Below, one piece after another: positions 18,107 through 26,257 of a stretch of DNA of 64,000 bases (position 1 is its first letter; each line of letters starts with the position of its first letter). A program made the translations under genes and the position numbers. Where the stretch lies: positions 1 through 64,000 of the forward strand of contig NZ_AXAI01000026.1 in the NCBI RefSeq assembly GCF_000472425.1. The letters run 5' to 3'. Source of the DNA: Bradyrhizobium sp. Tv2a-2. Its GTDB lineage: Bacteria > Pseudomonadota > Alphaproteobacteria > Rhizobiales > Xanthobacteraceae. The notes under the pieces were generated by a model, which did no database searches, was not told where the DNA came from, and worked only from the letters and a program-made list of their open reading frames with translations.

Positions 18107-18120
18107 GGCAGAATACTGCC
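18107..18120. promoter_or_regulatory. Inverted repeat in the LysR upstream region
   Basis: GGCAG-AATA-CTGCC, 28 bp before the ATG at 18079. Position and dyad symmetry suit a binding site for the divergent LysR regulator, though it is not a textbook T-N11-A box. Confidence 0.35.
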
Positions 18121-18377
18121 CTCACTACAACTACGACGGGTCCTTCTTCGCGCATTTTGACGCTTATGATTGCTGTGGGGGCGGTTTTTTTGGGATTGTC
18201 GCCCCATACCGGTGTGGAAGTAGCGCGACATGACACTCGCCGTTGACCTCAAGACCCGCAATTGTACGGGGACTTTGATCGAAGCCTCAAGTCGTGTCGC
18301 TGCGAAATGGTATTCGTGTCCTCCCTTTGTTTCATGCTATGATCGTTCGGCTGTCGACGCGTGCCGCAAGCCAGGGA

Positions 18378-18662
18378 ATGGAAACGGATCCGGTGCCTAA
18401 TTCAGACGAACAATTGGTTGCGGTTCTTGTGATGCTGGAGGAATGCCGGTCTGCGCTCGCCGCGAGCGGCAACCGCGACTCGGCCCATCTTGTCTCCGTC
18501 GCTGTCTTGGATGTCAGGATGAAACTCAATCGAATAGGCGACGCCGAGCTCAAGTTGCTCTGCGACGCAATGGCGGCGAAGGAGCTCGCCGGAGACGATT
18601 TGCAAGAGGCGACGTCCTCGCAGGGCTTGTCCCGGCGCCCGCTGCTCCGAGTGGTCAAGTAG
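18378..18662 (+). CDS. Small conserved-type protein of unknown function
   Basis: A 94-aa acidic, probably all-helical protein from the ATG at 18378 (METDPVPNSDEQLVAVLVML). In-frame upstream starts at 18294 (GTG) and 18338 exist, but the region before 18378 looks non-conserved. No signal peptide, membrane segment or cysteine motif is visible. I recognise the style (DEQLVAVLVMLEECRSALA, VLDVRMKLNRIGD) as that of short Bradyrhizobium proteins but know no function. It is divergent from LysR and 267 bp before ccdA. Confidence 0.6.
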   Translation: METDPVPNSDEQLVAVLVMLEECRSALAASGNRDSAHLVSVAVLDVRMKLNRIGDAELKLLCDAMAAKELAGDDLQEATSSQGLSRRPLLRVVK

Positions 18663-18929
18663 CCGCGTGGTCAAGTCGTTCTGGCATCCCGTTGAAGCCG
18701 GGGCGCAGCGCGGTGCCGCATTTGTGATGCCGTTTCTGTGCCCGCCGTGCGTCGCGGCGCTGGAGCTCCCGCGGTCCGTCCGCTAGCTGTTGTCCATTGG
18801 CCTATTCCGGGTGGCCTGTCTTGGCCCGCCGATGTGCTCTGTTGCGCAAAATCCTTCATCCGCTACATGAAGCCGCTCGGACCCCGCATAGGGCTGGGCG
18901 GCTTGCATTGAGGAAACGACGAGAAGCGT

Positions 18930-19661
18930 ATGATCCAGAATGTCTCGATACCGGCGGCGCTGATCGCGGGCCTTGTCAGCTTCCTGTCGCCCTGCGTGCT
19001 GCCGCTGGTGCCGCCCTATCTCGTCTATCTCACCGGCGCCACCATCGAGCATCTCGAAAATGACGCAGCCGCCGCCTCGCGGCGCGCGGTGATGATGTCG
19101 GCCGCGCTCTTCGTGCTCGGCTTCTCCACCGTGTTCGTGGCTCTTGGCGCCAGCGCCTCCCTGGTCGGATCCCTCATCCGCGCATGGTCGGCAGAACTGT
19201 CCATCCTCGCCGGTATCGTCATCATTGCGATGGGGCTGCATTTCCTGGGCTTGACCCGGATCGGCCTGTTGATGCGGGAAGGGAGGCTGCCGATCCCAAG
19301 GCCTGTCGGTCTCTGGGGCGCCTATGTGATGGGACTTGCCTTCGCCTTCGGTTGGACGCCCTGCATCGGTCCGATCCTGGCCGCCATCCTGTCGATCGCC
19401 GCAGCCGAAGCCACGGTGACCAAGGGGGCCGGCCTGCTTGCGATCTATTCGGCAGGTCTTGGCATTCCCTTCCTGATCGCCGCCTTCATGATCGAGCGTT
19501 TCTCGGCGTTGTTTGCCCGGATGAAGGGACAGCTTGTCAATGTCGAGCGCGCCATGGGCGTGCTGATGATCGTAACCGGCATCGGCTTCCTGACCGGCGC
19601 GGTCTCGAACGTCAGCATCTGGCTTCTGGAAGCCTTTCCGTCGCTGCAGAATATCGGGTGA
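18930..19661 (+). CDS. ccdA: Cytochrome c biogenesis protein CcdA (DsbD-family thiol transporter)
   Basis: Six-helix inner-membrane protein of 243 aa that passes electrons from cytoplasmic thioredoxin to periplasmic thiol oxidoreductases, supporting haem attachment to apocytochrome c. The two redox cysteines of the family are visible: LVSFLSPCVLPLVPPYLVYL at the first helix and FGWTPCIGPILAAILSIAA at the fourth. The length equals that of minimal CcdA proteins without DsbD periplasmic domains. It stands alone between a small unknown gene and a convergent histidine kinase, away from other ccm genes. Confidence 0.92.
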   Translation: MIQNVSIPAALIAGLVSFLSPCVLPLVPPYLVYLTGATIEHLENDAAAASRRAVMMSAALFVLGFSTVFVALGASASLVGSLIRAWSAELSILAGIVIIAMGLHFLGLTRIGLLMREGRLPIPRPVGLWGAYVMGLAFAFGWTPCIGPILAAILSIAAAEATVTKGAGLLAIYSAGLGIPFLIAAFMIERFSALFARMKGQLVNVERAMGVLMIVTGIGFLTGAVSNVSIWLLEAFPSLQNIG

Positions 19662-19832
19662 TTGAACGACGATCATTTTGATCGCGCATGAGCTCCCAGC
19701 GATCACCGTCATCATTCGAGGCTCGCCCAGCGGTGCAATTGCGCCGCAAGGCTCGTCCCTCCAGCGACAAACGGCGAAGCCATTTGCGCGGGATGGCGGG
19801 AGAAACCGGAGCACAGTTCCAACGATTTGAAG

Positions 19833-21380
19833 TTACCCCGCCTGCTCGAGCGCGCAGGTGATGGTATAGACCACCCCTCGCGGCAGGAAATCCACGGTGG
19901 CTTCGCCGCCGAGCTGGTCGCGGGCGCTGCGCTCGATCAGGCGCGAGCCGAAGCCGCGGTGGATCGGCGCGGTCACCGGCGGGCCGCCGCTCTCCGTCCA
20001 GATCAGCCGGAGAACCTCTCCGGTTCCCCCAGGGATGACCTCCCAGTCGATGCCGATGGTGCCGAGGTCGTTGGACAGCGCGCCATATTTGGCCGCGTTG
20101 GTGGCGATCTCGTGCACGATCATCGACAGCACCACCGCATGGCGCGGCGAGAGCGGCACATGCGGGCCGAACATCTTTACCCGCTCGGGGGCGTTGATCA
20201 GATAGGGCTGCAGCACGCGTTCGAGCACGTCCTTCAGCTCCGAGCCCTGCCATTTCTCGCTGGAGAGCAGGTTGTGCGCTTCGGCAAGCGCGCCCAGCCG
20301 CCCCTCGAATTTGTCTCGCTCGGAGCGGGTCGCGCTGCGGAAGGTCTGCATCGCGATCGCCTGCAGGATCGCGAGCGTGTTCTTGACGCGATGGTTGAGC
20401 TCCTCGATCAAAAGGTCGTGCAGCATTTCGCCGCGGGCGATCGTGGTCGCCATGCGCACGGCAAAGGCAAGCCCGGTCAACAGCAGCACGGCGCCGATCG
20501 CGCTCGCAATCGCAAGGTTGCGCCACAGCGGCGCGACCAGCGAGCTCTCGGTGACGCCGGCGGCGATGGTCCAGCCCGTGAGAGGCGAGCGGGAAAAGCC
20601 CGTGATCAGCGGCACCCCATCGAGCGACATGCTGTTCAGCGTCGCTTCCGATGATTTGAACAGCTCGGGCAACAGCGTCGGCGAGGCGTGCTTGCCGACG
20701 GTCGCGTCCGGATTGGGGATGCGGGCGAAGACGACGCCCTCGCCGTCGAGCAAGGTCACCGTCCAGTCCGCGTTCGGCCGCTGCTTCTCCACCATGCTCT
20801 GGAACATCTCGATCGGCGGGCTAAAGGAGATGTCGTAGACCACCTCGCCGTCGCGCATGACCGGCACGTCGACGGTCATGATCCATTTCCGCTTCACCAC
20901 CCCAAAGAACACATTCGAATATTGCGCCTGACCAGTCGCAAACACCTTGTCGACGATGGCGAGGTTGTTGCGCCGCGTGGGCATCGGGCTGTCAGGTTCG
21001 AATGCGGGGAAAAGGATATGGCCTTGGCGATCCGCCACCAGGATGACGCCGTCCTTGCCATACTGATCGAGGAAGCCCGAGGCCATGCCGCTGAAGTGCG
21101 CGAAATCGCCGGACCGCAATGCATCGGTCACCGAAAGCACCTGCAGGCCGCCGGTCATGCGCCGCATCTCGGCGTCCAGCGTGAAGCGGACGCTGCGCAC
21201 GATTTCCAGAACCCGCTGCGTGGCTTCGCGGCGATCCTTGATGTAATCGTGAAAGACGATGCCGGCCGCGAATATGATTAGCGGCAGCGAGGTTCCCGCC
21301 ACCAGAAGGACAAGTCGCACTGGCAGTGAAGGTTTCGGCACGAACTCCCCGGACCGGCACCCAAGCCCTTGAGGCAGCAT
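19833..21380 (-). CDS. HWE-type sensor histidine kinase with periplasmic Cache sensor
   Basis: Membrane-bound kinase of about 515 aa. A first transmembrane helix (RLVLLVAGTSLPLIIFAAGI) is followed by a periplasmic dCache-like domain of about 240 residues, a second helix (AIASAIGAVLLLTGLAFAV) and the kinase core. The phospho-acceptor box is EELNHRVKNTLAILQAIAM; the N box has HEIATNAAKYGALS and the WxE signature is LIWTESGG, which places it in the HWE family abundant in rhizobia. The start is uncertain: ATG at 21380, ATG at 21431, or a GTG at 21341 preceded by GGGGAG. No response regulator gene is adjacent, so the partner is elsewhere. Confidence 0.9.
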   Translation of the reverse strand: MLPQGLGCRSGEFVPKPSLPVRLVLLVAGTSLPLIIFAAGIVFHDYIKDRREATQRVLEIVRSVRFTLDAEMRRMTGGLQVLSVTDALRSGDFAHFSGMASGFLDQYGKDGVILVADRQGHILFPAFEPDSPMPTRRNNLAIVDKVFATGQAQYSNVFFGVVKRKWIMTVDVPVMRDGEVVYDISFSPPIEMFQSMVEKQRPNADWTVTLLDGEGVVFARIPNPDATVGKHASPTLLPELFKSSEATLNSMSLDGVPLITGFSRSPLTGWTIAAGVTESSLVAPLWRNLAIASAIGAVLLLTGLAFAVRMATTIARGEMLHDLLIEELNHRVKNTLAILQAIAMQTFRSATRSERDKFEGRLGALAEAHNLLSSEKWQGSELKDVLERVLQPYLINAPERVKMFGPHVPLSPRHAVVLSMIVHEIATNAAKYGALSNDLGTIGIDWEVIPGGTGEVLRLIWTESGGPPVTAPIHRGFGSRLIERSARDQLGGEATVDFLPRGVVYTITCALEQAG

Positions 21381-21478
21381 AGGAGAAGCGGTTCGCTTCC
21401 GCCAAACATTTTGTGCAACGCTTGCTTGCACGCGGCGTTCCGCCGCGTGCGTCGCAACAGGGGCGCTCGTTGCGCTTG

Positions 21479-22753
21479 CTAGAGATTGCTGTCGGTGATC
21501 GCCGAATAGACCATGGTGCGCAGCTCGCGCCGCAGGGGATACGCGCTGGACGGCAGCACCTGGGTCATGAAAATCGTAATCAACTCCTCGGCAGGATCGA
21601 TCCAGAACGAGGTCGTTGCCGCGCCGCCCCAGGAATATTCGCCCGAGCTGCCGGGGATCAGCGTCTTGGCTGGATCGATGGTGACGGAGAAACCGAGGCC
21701 GAAGCCGATGCCGTTGTAGCTCGCCTCGGAGAACAGCGAGCGCGACATGGCGGGCAGGTCGAGCCCGTTCGGCAGATGATTGGCCGTCATCAGCGCGAGT
21801 GTCTTCGGCGAAAGCAGCCTGACGCCGTCAAGCTCGCCGCCATTGAGCAGCGCGCGGCAGAAGGTGAGGTAGTCGGACGCCGTCGCACACAGGCCGCCGC
21901 CGCCTGAAATCAGCGAGGGCGGCGACAGGAAGGAGCTGGTGGCCGGATCATCCTGCAGCGTCAGCCCGTCGCGGCGCTGGCCCGCATGGAAGCTCATGCC
22001 GCCGCTTGGATCGGCGGAATAGCAGGCTGCCAGCCGATGCGCCTTGTCAGCCGGCACGTAGAAGGCGGTGTCGGTCATGCCGAGCGGATCGAGGATACGC
22101 TCCTTGAGAAACTGCTCGAACGGCCGGCCCGAGATCTTGCCGATCAGGTAGCCGATCACGTCGGTGGCGACCGAGTAATTCCAGGCCTCTCCGGGCGAAA
22201 ACTCCAGGGGGATGTCGGCCAGCGCCTCGATCATCGACTGCAGCGTGCCGGCCTTCTCCACCTCGCCGATCTTCGCCGCGCGATAGGCCGCGTCGACATT
22301 GGAACGCTGCTGGAAGCCGTAGGTCAGGCCCGAGGTGTGACGCAACAGGTCGACGATCAGCATCGGGCGCGCCGGCGGGCGGGACAGGAAGTTCGGCGCC
22401 GCGCCGGCCACGAACACGCCAAGGTTCTTCCACTCCGGAATGTATTTGTGCACCGGCTCGTCAAGTGCGACGAGGCCTTCCTCGAACAGCATCATGAACG
22501 CGACCGAGGTCAGAGGCTTGGTCATGGAATAGATGCGGAAGATGGTGTCGGGCTTGACCGGCACCTTGCGTTCGAGGTCGGCAAAACCCTGACATGAGGC
22601 GTGCACAAGCTTGCCGCGGCGGTAGACGACAAGCTGGGTTCCCGGGAAGCGGCCGGCGTCGACATAGCGCGCTTTGAGATGTGTTTCGGCACGCTCAAGC
22701 GCAGCCTTTGACATGCCGGCGGATTCGGGTGAGGCGAGGGTCGGGGCAAGCAT
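21479..22753 (-). CDS. Serine hydrolase of the beta-lactamase / class C PBP-like fold
   Basis: A 424-aa protein of the Beta-lactamase (PF00144) family, which includes esterases and D-aminopeptidases as well as AmpC. The nucleophile motif is IYSMTKPLTS with Ser76 and Lys79, the second motif is WNYSVATDVIG (Tyr-Ser-Val), and the region WGGAATTSFWIDPAEEL contains the usual C-terminal Trp-Gly-Gly. No signal peptide is seen, which argues for a cytoplasmic esterase rather than a lactamase. The start at 22753 gives the usual opening MLAPTLASPESAGMS. It is divergent from the dioxygenase gene, with 165 bp between starts. Confidence 0.9.
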   Translation of the reverse strand: MLAPTLASPESAGMSKAALERAETHLKARYVDAGRFPGTQLVVYRRGKLVHASCQGFADLERKVPVKPDTIFRIYSMTKPLTSVAFMMLFEEGLVALDEPVHKYIPEWKNLGVFVAGAAPNFLSRPPARPMLIVDLLRHTSGLTYGFQQRSNVDAAYRAAKIGEVEKAGTLQSMIEALADIPLEFSPGEAWNYSVATDVIGYLIGKISGRPFEQFLKERILDPLGMTDTAFYVPADKAHRLAACYSADPSGGMSFHAGQRRDGLTLQDDPATSSFLSPPSLISGGGGLCATASDYLTFCRALLNGGELDGVRLLSPKTLALMTANHLPNGLDLPAMSRSLFSEASYNGIGFGLGFSVTIDPAKTLIPGSSGEYSWGGAATTSFWIDPAEELITIFMTQVLPSSAYPLRRELRTMVYSAITDSNL

Positions 22754-22918
22754 GTGGGAACTCTTTGAATTTGAAATTTTGCACGATGCGGCTTGATAGC
22801 CGAAAAACCCGCTTGCCACCAAGCAGATGCTTACCCGGGCGCGGAACTGGTGTAGGGTTACGGGCGCGTGGAAACGCACTTAGAGGTTCTTCTTAAAGCT
22901 CCCTTTCAGGAAATCACA

Positions 22919-23833
22919 ATGGCGCAATTCAACGAAACCGAGCTCACCGCGGCCGTCGTCAAGAGTTTCGAGCAGACGCCAAACCCGCGGGCGAAATTCC
23001 TCCTGCAGGAATTGGTGAAGTCGCTGCATGATTATGTCAGCAAGACCGGCCTCACCTTCGAGGAATGGGAATACGCCATCGATTTCCTGACCCGCACCGG
23101 CCACAAATGCACCGACATCCGCCAGGAGTTCATCCTGTTGTCGGACGTCTTCGGCGTCTCCATGCTGGTAGACGCGGTCAACCATCGCGACCGCGACGGC
23201 GCCACCGAGACCACGGTGCTCGGGCCCTTCTATGTCGGCGAGCACAAGGTCACCCCGCACGGCACCGATGTATCGGAGAGCCTCGAAGGCGAGCGGATGT
23301 TCGTGCAGAGCCGCGTCACCGACCTGAACGGCAAGCCACTCGCGGGCGTTCCCGTCGATATCTGGCATGCCGACGGCGACGGCTTCTATGATTCGCAAAA
23401 GGAGACCTATGCGACCGAGGGCGCGGTCTCTCGCGCGCGCTTCATCACCGACAGCGATGGTAGTTTCTTCTTCCGCACCATCCTGCCCTGCAGCTATCCG
23501 ATCCCGACCGATGGCCCGGTCGGCGAGATGATCATGCAGACGAAGCGGCACCCGATGCGCCCCGCCCATATTCATTTCCTTGTGAACGCGCCCGGCTACG
23601 AGCCGCTGATCACCCACGTCTTCATCGAGGGCGACAAGTACATCGATTCCGACGTGGTGTTCGGTGTGAAGGACGAACTCATCGCCAAGGTCGAGAAGCG
23701 CAGCGATCCGACCATGCCCGACGGCAAAAAGGCCGACGCACCCTGGCACCTGATGACCTACGAGTTCCGCGTCAAGCCGGGTGGCGGGATGGCGCCCAAG
23801 CCGCTGGGGACGAAGGTTGCCGAACCCGCTTGA
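22919..23833 (+). CDS. Intradiol ring-cleavage dioxygenase (hydroxyquinol/catechol 1,2-dioxygenase type)
   Basis: Non-haem Fe(III) enzyme of 304 aa opening catechol-type rings between the two hydroxyls. The N-terminal helical dimerisation domain (residues 1-95) is followed by the catalytic domain. All four iron ligands are visible: Tyr157 in GDGFYDSQ, Tyr193 in CSYPIPTDGP, and His217 and His219 in RPAHIHF. VLGPFYVGEH near 100 and the total length resemble hydroxyquinol 1,2-dioxygenases more than chlorocatechol enzymes. No maleylacetate reductase or muconate cycloisomerase is adjacent, so the pathway must be completed elsewhere, perhaps with the monooxygenase at 14872. Confidence 0.92.
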   Translation: MAQFNETELTAAVVKSFEQTPNPRAKFLLQELVKSLHDYVSKTGLTFEEWEYAIDFLTRTGHKCTDIRQEFILLSDVFGVSMLVDAVNHRDRDGATETTVLGPFYVGEHKVTPHGTDVSESLEGERMFVQSRVTDLNGKPLAGVPVDIWHADGDGFYDSQKETYATEGAVSRARFITDSDGSFFFRTILPCSYPIPTDGPVGEMIMQTKRHPMRPAHIHFLVNAPGYEPLITHVFIEGDKYIDSDVVFGVKDELIAKVEKRSDPTMPDGKKADAPWHLMTYEFRVKPGGGMAPKPLGTKVAEPA

Positions 23834-23877
23834 TCGTCGCCTGATCGATTTGGGGCGCTCGGGGGCGGCCTCGTTCT

Positions 23878-23919
23878 CCGTCGCCCTTGAGACTCGCTTC
23901 ACAGTCTCCCGGGCGACGG
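23878..23919 (+). terminator. Long hairpin downstream of the dioxygenase gene
   Basis: CCGTCGCCC pairs with GGGCGACGG and inside them GAGACT pairs with AGTCTC, giving a stem of 15 pairs with a small internal loop (TT/CC) and an 8-nt loop. It begins 45 nt after the stop. No T-tract follows, so it may be a 3'-stabilising hairpin or repeat element rather than an intrinsic terminator. Confidence 0.45.
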
Positions 23920-23963
23920 TGATTGAATGTACCAAACCCGCAACAACATCCTTTAGGCATAGT

Positions 23964-23996
23964 GCTCATTCCTTGTGCGTCGCACAAGAAATGAGC
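23964..23996. promoter_or_regulatory. 33-bp near-perfect inverted repeat upstream of narK
   Basis: Two 16-nt arms flank a single central base. The left arm reads GCTCATTCCTTGTGCG and the right arm CGCACAAGAAATGAGC; only one pair mismatches. It lies about 260 bp before the narK start and about 135 bp upstream of the sigma-54-like element. It could be an enhancer-type operator or a strong RNA hairpin. Its core differs from the NtrC consensus. Confidence 0.5.
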
Positions 23997-24100
23997 GAAT
24001 CGCCATTCAAGAAATAAGCGAGCCGCTGCTTTTTGATGCGAAAATAGGCCTGCAAAGTAATTCAGCAGCTGATCTAACATATTGTTCTGATAGGAAAATT

Positions 24101-24148
24101 GGCGTCAATCCGATTTGGCACGAAGCTTGAAATGAAGCTTCTGACGCC
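24101..24148 (+). promoter_or_regulatory. Nested hairpin in the narK upstream region, possible leader structure
   Basis: GGCGTCA at 24101 pairs with TGACGCC at 24142, and immediately inside on the 3' side GAAGCTT pairs with AAGCTTC. This gives two stacked 7-bp stems with a 14-nt bulge on the 5' side. A further small hairpin, CTGGGG-CCG-CCCCAG, lies at 24198-24212. Nitrate assimilation leaders in this group are controlled by NasT antitermination, so a leader RNA is plausible, but the hexaloops expected for an ANTAR target are not evident. Confidence 0.4.
24116..24130 (+). promoter_or_regulatory. narK: Sigma-54-like -24/-12 element before narK
   Basis: TGGCACGAAGCTTGA matches the RpoN consensus TGGCACG-N4-TTGC at every defined base except the last, where the -12 C is A. 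Spacing is exact. It lies 127 bp before the start codon. Nitrogen control of nitrate assimilation through NtrC and RpoN is established in rhizobia, which supports the call, but the changed -12 base is a real weakness. Confidence 0.45.
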
Positions 24149-24256
24149 ATCGATGCCGTCCTTCGCAAATCTCCATCCGAATTTTGACACCGCCTGATCT
24201 GGGGCCGCCCCAGAACGCGCGCCTGTGCGCGGTCCGCACGACGAAAGGAAGACTTT

Positions 24257-25639
24257 ATGAGCGATCAGAATACGGCCTGGATCTCGGACTGGAATCCCGA
24301 AGATCAGGCCTTCTGGAATTCAAAGGGCAAGTTCATCGCCCGCCGCAATCTCGTCTGGTCGATCGTTGCCGAGCATATCGGGTTTTCGGTCTGGCTGATC
24401 TGGAGCATCGTGGCGACCAAGCTGCCGCAGGCTGGCTTCCATTATTCGACCGACGAGCTGTTCCAACTCGTGGCCGTGCCGGGCCTGATCGGCTCGCTGA
24501 TGCGCTTCCCTTACACCTTCGCGGTCACCACCTTCGGCGGGCGCAACTGGACCATCTTCTCGGCCTCGGTGCTGTTCATCCCGACACTGGCGCTCGCCTA
24601 TTTCGTCAGCCATCCGGAAACACCGTTCTGGCTGATGCTGCTGATCGCCTCCACCGCCGGTCTCGGCGGCGGCAATTTCGCCTCCAGCATGACCAACATC
24701 TCCTTCTTCTATCCCGATCGCATGAAGGGCTGGGCGCTGGGGCTGAACGCCGCCGGCGGCAATATCGGTGTCTCCAGCGTGCAGCTCCTGACCCCGATCC
24801 TGATGGGACTCGGCATCCTCAATCTCTATCAGGCGACCCCGGTCGGCGGCGTCTATCTGCAGAACGCAGGCCTGATGTGGGTGCTACCGATCGCGATCGC
24901 GGTGTTCGGCGCCATCTTCTTCATGAACAATCTGACCACGGCGAAGGCCTCGATCAAGAACCAGCTTGCGGTCGTCAAGCGCAAGCACACCTGGATCATG
25001 TCCTTCATCTATGTCGGCACCTTCGGCTCCTTCATCGGCTATTCGGCTGCATTCCCGCTGCTGATCAAAACCCAGTTCCCCACCATCACCATCGGCATCG
25101 CCTTCCTCGGTCCGCTGGTCGGCTCGCTGGCGCGGCCGCTCGGTGGTCTGCTCGCCGACAAGATCGGGGGCGCGATCATCACCTTCTGGAACTTCATCGC
25201 CATGGCCGCCGCCACGATCGGCGTGCTCTACTTCGTCGGCGCGAAGGACTTCACCGGCTTTCTGGTGATGTTCCTGATCCTGTTCGTCACCACCGGCATC
25301 GGCAACGGCTCGACCTACCGGATGATCCCCTCGATCTTCCGTGAGCAGTACCTCGCCAAGGTGAGGGGACAGGGCGAGGCAGCGCGTGCAGCCGCGATGA
25401 AGGCGGCGAGCATCGAAAGCGGTGCGGCGCTCGGCTTTATCGGCGCGGTCGGCGCTTGCGGCGGCTATCTGATCCCGAGCGGCTTCGGCAAGTCGATTGC
25501 GCTGACCGGCGGGCCGCAGCTCGCGCTCGTGATCTATCTCGGCTTCTACGCCGCGTGCCTGGCGCTGACCTGGTGGTTCTACCTGCGCCGCTCGCCCGCT
25601 TCCGCCGGTGCAACCAGCCTCGCCGAGGCGCGCGTCTAG
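24257..25639 (+). CDS. narK: Nitrate/nitrite transporter of the major facilitator superfamily (NNP family)
   Basis: A 460-aa, twelve-helix inner-membrane transporter. The nitrate signature is seen twice: GLGGGNFASSMTNISFFYPD after about residue 134, and TGIGNGSTYRMIPSIFRE in the second half. It is the first gene of the narK-bjgb-flp-nasC order known from B. diazoefficiens, where NarK is proposed to import nitrate and export nitrite during assimilation. The start at 24257 follows AAAGGAAG. The next gene begins 184 bp later after two palindromic repeats, so operon continuity through the repeats is assumed rather than shown. Confidence 0.93.
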   Translation: MSDQNTAWISDWNPEDQAFWNSKGKFIARRNLVWSIVAEHIGFSVWLIWSIVATKLPQAGFHYSTDELFQLVAVPGLIGSLMRFPYTFAVTTFGGRNWTIFSASVLFIPTLALAYFVSHPETPFWLMLLIASTAGLGGGNFASSMTNISFFYPDRMKGWALGLNAAGGNIGVSSVQLLTPILMGLGILNLYQATPVGGVYLQNAGLMWVLPIAIAVFGAIFFMNNLTTAKASIKNQLAVVKRKHTWIMSFIYVGTFGSFIGYSAAFPLLIKTQFPTITIGIAFLGPLVGSLARPLGGLLADKIGGAIITFWNFIAMAAATIGVLYFVGAKDFTGFLVMFLILFVTTGIGNGSTYRMIPSIFREQYLAKVRGQGEAARAAAMKAASIESGAALGFIGAVGACGGYLIPSGFGKSIALTGGPQLALVIYLGFYAACLALTWWFYLRRSPASAGATSLAEARV

Positions 25640-25687
25640 AGCATGATCCGGAAAAGTGTGTAGCGGTTTTCCGAAAAGATCATGCTC
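25639..25687. repeat. Palindromic intergenic repeat, family B, well preserved copy
   Basis: GAGCATGATCCGGAAAA on the left and TTTTCCGAAAAGATCATGCTC-type sequence on the right form a long imperfect palindrome with a GTGTGTAGCGG centre. It starts on the last base of the narK stop codon. This element is widespread in Bradyrhizobium intergenic DNA; a degraded copy is at 16511. Confidence 0.85.
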
Positions 25688-25696
25688 AGTCAAGGA

Positions 25697-25741
25697 CCTA
25701 AAGCGCGATGACGGTTCGACCAAATCTCATCGCGCTTTAGG
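25697..25741. repeat. Perfect 15-bp-arm inverted repeat (CTAAAGCGCGATGA family)
   Basis: CCTAAAGCGCGATGA at 25697 is matched exactly in inverted orientation at 25727-25741, with a 15-nt loop. It directly follows the family B repeat, so two unrelated palindromic elements are stacked between narK and the haemoglobin gene. It can fold into a strong hairpin in the operon transcript. Confidence 0.85.
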
Positions 25742-25822
25742 CGATCTCAGCGGCGTCAGCTTTCGAATGTGACCCCTCGCCCATGCGGGCGAGGGGAGCT
25801 CAAAGCGAAACAGGAGAGCGGG

Positions 25823-26248
25823 ATGACGCCTGAGCAAGTGACACTCGTGCAGCAGAGCTTTGCCAAGGTCGCGCCGATCGCCGACCATGCGGCGGTGATC
25901 TTCTATGACCGCTTGTTCGAGATCGCGCCGCCCGTGAAGTCGATGTTTCCGGCCGACATGACGGAGCAACGCAAGAAGCTGATGGCAACGCTCGCGGTGG
26001 TCGTGAACGGCCTGTCCAATCTGGAGTCCATCCTGCCGGCGGCAAGCGCGCTCGCACAGCGCCACGTCGCCTATGGTGCCAAGGCCGAACACTATCCCGT
26101 CGTCGGCTCGGCGCTGTTGTGGGCGCTCGAAAAGGGGCTCGGCGATGGCTGGACGGCGGATATCGCGGCGGCCTGGACCGCCGCCTACACGACGCTCTCG
26201 GGTTTCATGATCGAACAGGCTTACGGCCGTCCGCAGGCAGCCGAATAG
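25823..26248 (+). CDS. bjgb: Single-domain bacterial haemoglobin
   Basis: A 141-aa globin resembling the haem domain of flavohaemoglobins without the reductase part. The family opening LTPEQ-like MTPEQVTLVQQSF is followed by FYDRLFEIAPPVKSMFP (helices B-C) and AQRHVAYGAKAEHYPVVG, where His81 is the proximal haem ligand in the F helix. In B. diazoefficiens the orthologue (Bjgb) lies between narK and flp and protects against nitric oxide formed when nitrate is assimilated. The start follows CAGGAGAG. It ends 9 bp before flp. Confidence 0.93.
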   Translation: MTPEQVTLVQQSFAKVAPIADHAAVIFYDRLFEIAPPVKSMFPADMTEQRKKLMATLAVVVNGLSNLESILPAASALAQRHVAYGAKAEHYPVVGSALLWALEKGLGDGWTADIAAAWTAAYTTLSGFMIEQAYGRPQAAE

Positions 26249-26257
26249 GACAAGAGT

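Noticed and set aside
23991..24017. Eight-codon ORF (MSESPFKK) as a leader peptide for narK
   Set aside because: It begins inside the right arm of the large palindrome, lacks a good ribosome binding site and contains no regulatory codon run.
24198..24212. Small hairpin CTGGGG-CCG-CCCCAG as an intrinsic terminator for NasT antitermination
   Set aside because: No T-tract follows it and the paired hexaloop hairpins of an ANTAR target could not be found, so it is only mentioned as part of the leader.
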